Source: Granulicella sp. 5B5
GTDB taxonomy: Bacteria > Acidobacteriota > Terriglobia > Terriglobales > Acidobacteriaceae
Assembly (NCBI RefSeq): GCF_014083945.1
Contig: NZ_CP046444.1
Coordinates: 2,046,001 to 2,110,000, forward strand
Direction: 5' to 3'
Length of the DNA: 64,000 bases
Below are positions 60,560-64,000 of the stretch, in pieces. Made by a program: the position numbers and the translations under genes. The notes under the pieces are model-generated. The model made no database searches and was not told the DNA's origin. It was given only the letters and a program-made list of their open reading frames with translations. Within the stretch, counting starts at the first letter, position 1, and every line of letters begins with the position of its first letter.

Positions 60560-62623
60560 TTATCTCGCCTCCAGCGCATGAACTTTCTCCTGCGCCGCCG
60601 CAATGAAACTCGCCTGCAGGTCAGGCCGCACCCGCTCCGCGCTCTCCATCGCCGCGCGATACCGCGCCAGCGCCTCGTCGCGCCGTCCCAACGCCGCCAG
60701 CACATCACCCAGCTCTATCTCCACCGGAGCCGACTCCGGTGCGAGCCCCGCCGCCTGCTCCGCCAACGCCAGCGCACCGTCTTTGTCGCCCGCACTCAGC
60801 CGCTTGTCCGCATCGTGCGCCGTCACCAGCGCCGACGCCAACGGCACCGCAAAGCTTCCGTTATACACATCCACACCATAGTCGATCACCGCATCCGGTC
60901 TCCGCTCACGAAACACCTCATACGGATTCAGAGCGCCGTCGCCAAACTCAATCCCCTCCAGGTCGCCATCGCTCACAAATACCGTGCCGTCGATCACCGG
61001 CGGCACAGCCTCCGGCAGATCGAGCCACCACACCGTGCTCGTCGTCGGCAACCGTCCGCAGTGCATACCGTAGTCCTCCGGCTCAATCGCGCCATCGGGA
61101 AAGTACGCAAACCAGCACTTCGCCACATGGTGCTCGTCGATGTACCGCTTCACCGCGATTAACTGCTGCCCCCAGTCCACATTCGCATCGCTCAGATACC
61201 TGTGCACCTGCAACGGGCCGCCCCACGCCTCATTCCCATACGCCATATATGCCGGGGCCACGCGCTCACTCGTCACCACCTGCCAGCACAGCAGAACACC
61301 CAGCGCATACATCCATCGCGCATCCTTCTGCACCAGTACCGATGCCACACCACCCACCAACACATACAGCAGCGCATACACCGGCAGCAGGTGCCGCACG
61401 CCAATATCGAAGTCCGAGTGCATCGCCACCGCAAAGTACAACCCCGTCGGCACGAGCAGCCACAAAGCCGGGTGCCCCACATCTCGCTTCTGAGATGTGG
61501 GTAGAACCACCATAAGAACCAACCCTGCCACCAATAGCAGCAGAAACGGCAGCGTAGACTTCACCGCCAGCGCCACCGGAAAGTACCACCAGTTCCCATG
61601 CCGGTACACCTTGCCCCACAGGTAGCTCGTGTCCTCAAACTCCGTCTGCTTGGTGTTCTCGAGCCCCCACAGATACGCCTCCGGCAGCACGTGATACTTC
61701 GCCAGCATCGCCAGCCGCGGCGCATCGGCCCTGTCGTACATCCGCGCCAGGTACGCACTCAACGGAGGATCAATATCTCCACCATTCACCCCCGCCGAAT
61801 AACGAAACCCATAGAACCCCCACAGCACTACCCACGCCATCGCGAAGACCACCACCAGCGCCACCGCCCGTTCGCGCAGCGGCTTCCAACTTCGCACCAC
61901 TACCCACTCCGCCAACACGAGCAACACCAGCATCGGCGCAAGAAACACCCCGGTAAACTTCGCCGCCAGCAGCAACCCCGCCGCAAACCCGGCCAGCAGC
62001 AGCCTTCCCCACGTCGGCCGCCCGCTGTACCGATAGAACACATACAGCGCCGCCACAAACAGGCACGCGCTCCCCACGTCCGTCGTCACCAGCGCCCCAT
62101 GCGCCAAAAAGTTCGGATCGACCACATAGAGCGCCAGCGCAAACAGCCCCGCGCCATAGCCAAACATCTCCGCCGCCATGCAGTAGATCAGCAGCCCCAG
62201 CGCAAGCGTGAACCCCATACACGCCAGCCGCCCCAGTTCCAGCGTCCGCCCCACGCCGTTGCCGAACACAAAGTCCCGGCCATCGCGAAACGCCTCGCGC
62301 GGCACGCTCCATCCGTGGTCGGCAGGCACCGCGAGCCCGCGCCCCAGCAGTGGTAGCGCCGCCACCAGCTTCACCAGCGGAGGCACCTCGGGGTTAAGCG
62401 TATACGTGTGCCGCGTCAAAACCATATATCCATCAAACAGATGGTGCGGCTCATCCCAGGTTGCGGAACTCCGCCGAGACACCCAAACCAGTTGCGCCGC
62501 CATCACCAGCAGCAGCCCCGCCACCATCGCCGCCCGGCTCCATTTGCCTTGAATCAAACGTTTTAGCTGGCCCACGGCGATCTCCTGGAAATTTCCTCGC
62601 ACCCACTCTACCGCATCCCGCAT
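60560..62623 (-). CDS. Membrane-bound GT39/GT83-like glycosyltransferase with C-terminal TPR
   Basis: About 687 residues. The N-terminal part has roughly 10-12 membrane helices and the catalytic Asp-Glu segment TWDEPHHLFDGY in the first periplasmic loop, then NPEVPPLVKLVAALPLL, the layout of lipid-linked-sugar transferases (protein mannosyltransferase and ArnT relatives). A large soluble region follows (about 460-590), and the last about 80 residues are TPR-like (GDKDGALALAEQAAGLAPES, DVLAALGRRDEALARYRAAM). It may glycosylate a protein or lipid in the envelope. I start at the ATG (MRDAVEW); a TTG nine codons earlier is possible. Confidence 0.85.
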   Translation of the reverse strand: MRDAVEWVRGNFQEIAVGQLKRLIQGKWSRAAMVAGLLLVMAAQLVWVSRRSSATWDEPHHLFDGYMVLTRHTYTLNPEVPPLVKLVAALPLLGRGLAVPADHGWSVPREAFRDGRDFVFGNGVGRTLELGRLACMGFTLALGLLIYCMAAEMFGYGAGLFALALYVVDPNFLAHGALVTTDVGSACLFVAALYVFYRYSGRPTWGRLLLAGFAAGLLLAAKFTGVFLAPMLVLLVLAEWVVVRSWKPLRERAVALVVVFAMAWVVLWGFYGFRYSAGVNGGDIDPPLSAYLARMYDRADAPRLAMLAKYHVLPEAYLWGLENTKQTEFEDTSYLWGKVYRHGNWWYFPVALAVKSTLPFLLLLVAGLVLMVVLPTSQKRDVGHPALWLLVPTGLYFAVAMHSDFDIGVRHLLPVYALLYVLVGGVASVLVQKDARWMYALGVLLCWQVVTSERVAPAYMAYGNEAWGGPLQVHRYLSDANVDWGQQLIAVKRYIDEHHVAKCWFAYFPDGAIEPEDYGMHCGRLPTTSTVWWLDLPEAVPPVIDGTVFVSDGDLEGIEFGDGALNPYEVFRERRPDAVIDYGVDVYNGSFAVPLASALVTAHDADKRLSAGDKDGALALAEQAAGLAPESAPVEIELGDVLAALGRRDEALARYRAAMESAERVRPDLQASFIAAAQEKVHALEAR

Positions 62624-62765
62624 TAACCATCTCGACGCCCATCCGTCCAATAAGCGAACGTCACAGGCGAAAACCGTTTTCTATCGCAGCCTCTCGCGAT
62701 ACCCTTTAACCTGACCACTCGTACACCCTTCGTCCACGTATTGAAACCGTTCAATTGAGATAAAT

Positions 62766-64000
62766 ATGCCCTCGACGCTATCTCCCCGCGCCCTTCGACG
62801 CACTGTCTATTTCGCCGTCTGCCTTGCCGTGCTCGCCGTGCCCACGCTTGTCCTCGCGGAGAACTCCGCCGCGCCCGCGCCGCAGCCCGGCATCGCCCAG
62901 ACACCATCGCAGGCCATGGCGCGCTCCTCCGTCACCGGCACCGTGCAAGACCCCACCGCCGCCAGCGTCCCCGGAGCCACCGTCCAGCTCCTGCGCCCCG
63001 ACGGCACCCTCGTCGGCACCACCACCACCGACAGCACGGGCCACTTCCAGTTCCCGCAGCCCGCCGCTGGCACCTACACCCTCACCATCACCCTCTCCGG
63101 CTTCGCTTCCCTCACCAAGTCGCTGCACATCGGCGCCGCTGCGCCCGCGCCGCTGGCCCTCACCATGGACCTCGCCAGCGTTGCCACCAACGTCAGCGTC
63201 TCGGCTGACTCCGACGCCCCCACCACCGACCCCGCCACCAACCAGGACGCCGCCACCGTCACCGCCGACGACATGAAGAACCTCCCCATCTTCGACGCCG
63301 ACATCGTCTCAACGCTCTCCGCCTTCGTCTCCTCCGACGCCGCCGGGGAAGGCGGCACCGCCCTCATCGTCGACGGCGTCGAGACCCCCGCGCTCGACAT
63401 CAGCCCCTCCGCCATCGCCAGCATCAGCGTCAACCAGGACCCCTACTCCGCGCAGTACCGCCATCCCGGCCGCGGCCAGGTTGAGATCGTCACCAAGCGC
63501 GCCGCCCAGCAGTTCCACGGCTCCGCCAGCTTCACCTTCCGCGACGCCGCGCTCGAAGGCACCAACTACTTCGCCCAGTCCAAGGCCCCCTCACAGCGCC
63601 GCATCTATGAGGGTTACGTCACCGGCCCCACCGGCCTCCACGGCACCGAGTTCCTCTTCTCCCTCACCCGCCGCGAGCAGGACACCTTCAACACCGTCGA
63701 CGCCGTCACCCTGCCCACCGTGCAGGCCGCGCAGAACGTCGCCGCGCCCACCCGCTCCACCGCACTCACCATGAAGGTCCGCCGCCAGTTCAACGAGAAC
63801 CACTCCGGCTTCCTTCTCTACCGTCTCTACGACGCCTCCAACATCAATCAGAACGTCGGCGGCCAGACCCTCGCCTCCGCCGGTTACAACAGCTACAACT
63901 ACGACATGGACGTCGCCTACCACGACGACTACACCATCGGCGCCACCAAGCTGAACCAGTTCAATCTGCGCTTCGAGCGCAACCTCGACCGCACCGCCTC
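62766..64000 (+). CDS. Oar-type TonB-dependent receptor 4, N-terminal part
   Basis: A gene open past the right edge, with about 411 codons visible. The signal peptide is RRTVYFAVCLAVLAVPTLVLA. A carboxypeptidase-regulatory-like domain follows (residues about 53-125: SSVTGTVQDPTAASVPGATV, then TTTTDSTGHFQFPQPAAGTY), then the plug (TADDMKNLPIFDADIVSTLS, ALIVDGVETPALDISPSAIA) and barrel strands (FHGSASFTFRDAALEGTNYF, FLFSLTRREQDTFNTVDAVT). It is the fourth receptor in the right 21 kb. It is divergent from the membrane glycosyltransferase. Confidence 0.9.
   Translation, partial: MPSTLSPRALRRTVYFAVCLAVLAVPTLVLAENSAAPAPQPGIAQTPSQAMARSSVTGTVQDPTAASVPGATVQLLRPDGTLVGTTTTDSTGHFQFPQPAAGTYTLTITLSGFASLTKSLHIGAAAPAPLALTMDLASVATNVSVSADSDAPTTDPATNQDAATVTADDMKNLPIFDADIVSTLSAFVSSDAAGEGGTALIVDGVETPALDISPSAIASISVNQDPYSAQYRHPGRGQVEIVTKRAAQQFHGSASFTFRDAALEGTNYFAQSKAPSQRRIYEGYVTGPTGLHGTEFLFSLTRREQDTFNTVDAVTLPTVQAAQNVAAPTRSTALTMKVRRQFNENHSGFLLYRLYDASNINQNVGGQTLASAGYNSYNYDMDVAYHDDYTIGATKLNQFNLRFERNLDRTA

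Noticed and set aside
62778-63923. Several minus-strand frames over the partial receptor 4
   Set aside because: Gly/Val-rich mirrors of the plus-strand receptor, which has a signal peptide and plug motifs.

Overview
This 64-kb window is a high-G+C bacterial chromosome segment, most likely from an Acidobacteriota member of class Terriglobia (Granulicella/Terriglobus/Edaphobacter-like). The best evidence is four large Oar-type TonB-dependent receptors, each with an N-terminal carboxypeptidase-regulatory-like domain, together with several secreted proteins of acidobacterial type. No rRNA, tRNA, CRISPR array or complete insertion sequence is visible. The taxon is an inference from gene content, not from a search.

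Layout. 1-11 kb is almost entirely minus strand: the start of a Tat-exported protein, an adh-araC-aldo/keto reductase redox cassette, yjbQ-glyA, an ABHD18-like hydrolase, alr, a DUF882 peptidase and an ATP-dependent DNA ligase. 11-26 kb is mixed: two secreted proteins, prfA, an S9 peptidase, an Ldh2/ASCH pair, an acid-sphingomyelinase-like phosphoesterase, a GH51 arabinofuranosidase, a cytosine-deaminase-like enzyme, a DUF985 cupin, a decayed nucleotidyltransferase pair, a purine permease and OsmC. 26-29 kb is an ECF sigma / anti-sigma / outer-membrane-barrel operon. 29-37 kb has a CDF metal exporter, a TPP enzyme, a GT2 glycosyltransferase, a beta-barrel, a PHP protein and a small lower-G+C block with a frameshifted Sel1 gene. 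37-43 kb has gyrA and an isolated low-G+C HEPN-type gene between palindromic repeats. 43-64 kb carries four Oar-like receptors interleaved with nadD, rsfS, rlmH and mnmE, then a membrane glycosyltransferase.

Most interesting signals. (1) The anti-sigma factor at 26847-28184 is fused through one transmembrane helix and a long Pro/Ser/Thr-rich linker to a C-terminal outer-membrane-like beta-barrel, and the next gene is a stand-alone copy of that barrel. This looks like a one-protein trans-envelope sensor. (2) Pyrimidine heptanucleotide tracts (consensus near YCTAYTC) directly follow several intrinsic terminators in the direction of transcription. A perfect three-copy heptad also lies inside the mnmE GTPase domain. 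(3) The Shine-Dalgarno-linked start of gyrA is in a different frame from the gyrase body. (4) nadD-rsfS and rlmH, normally neighbours, are separated by an inverted TonB receptor gene. (5) A candidate structured RNA lies after rlmH, a one-base-loop G-quadruplex lies at 43.2 kb, and an orphan plus-strand terminator lies at 34.2 kb.

Many intergenic stretches hold clear rho-independent terminators, listed individually. All functional names are from reading motifs and family resemblance by eye; no database search was run.
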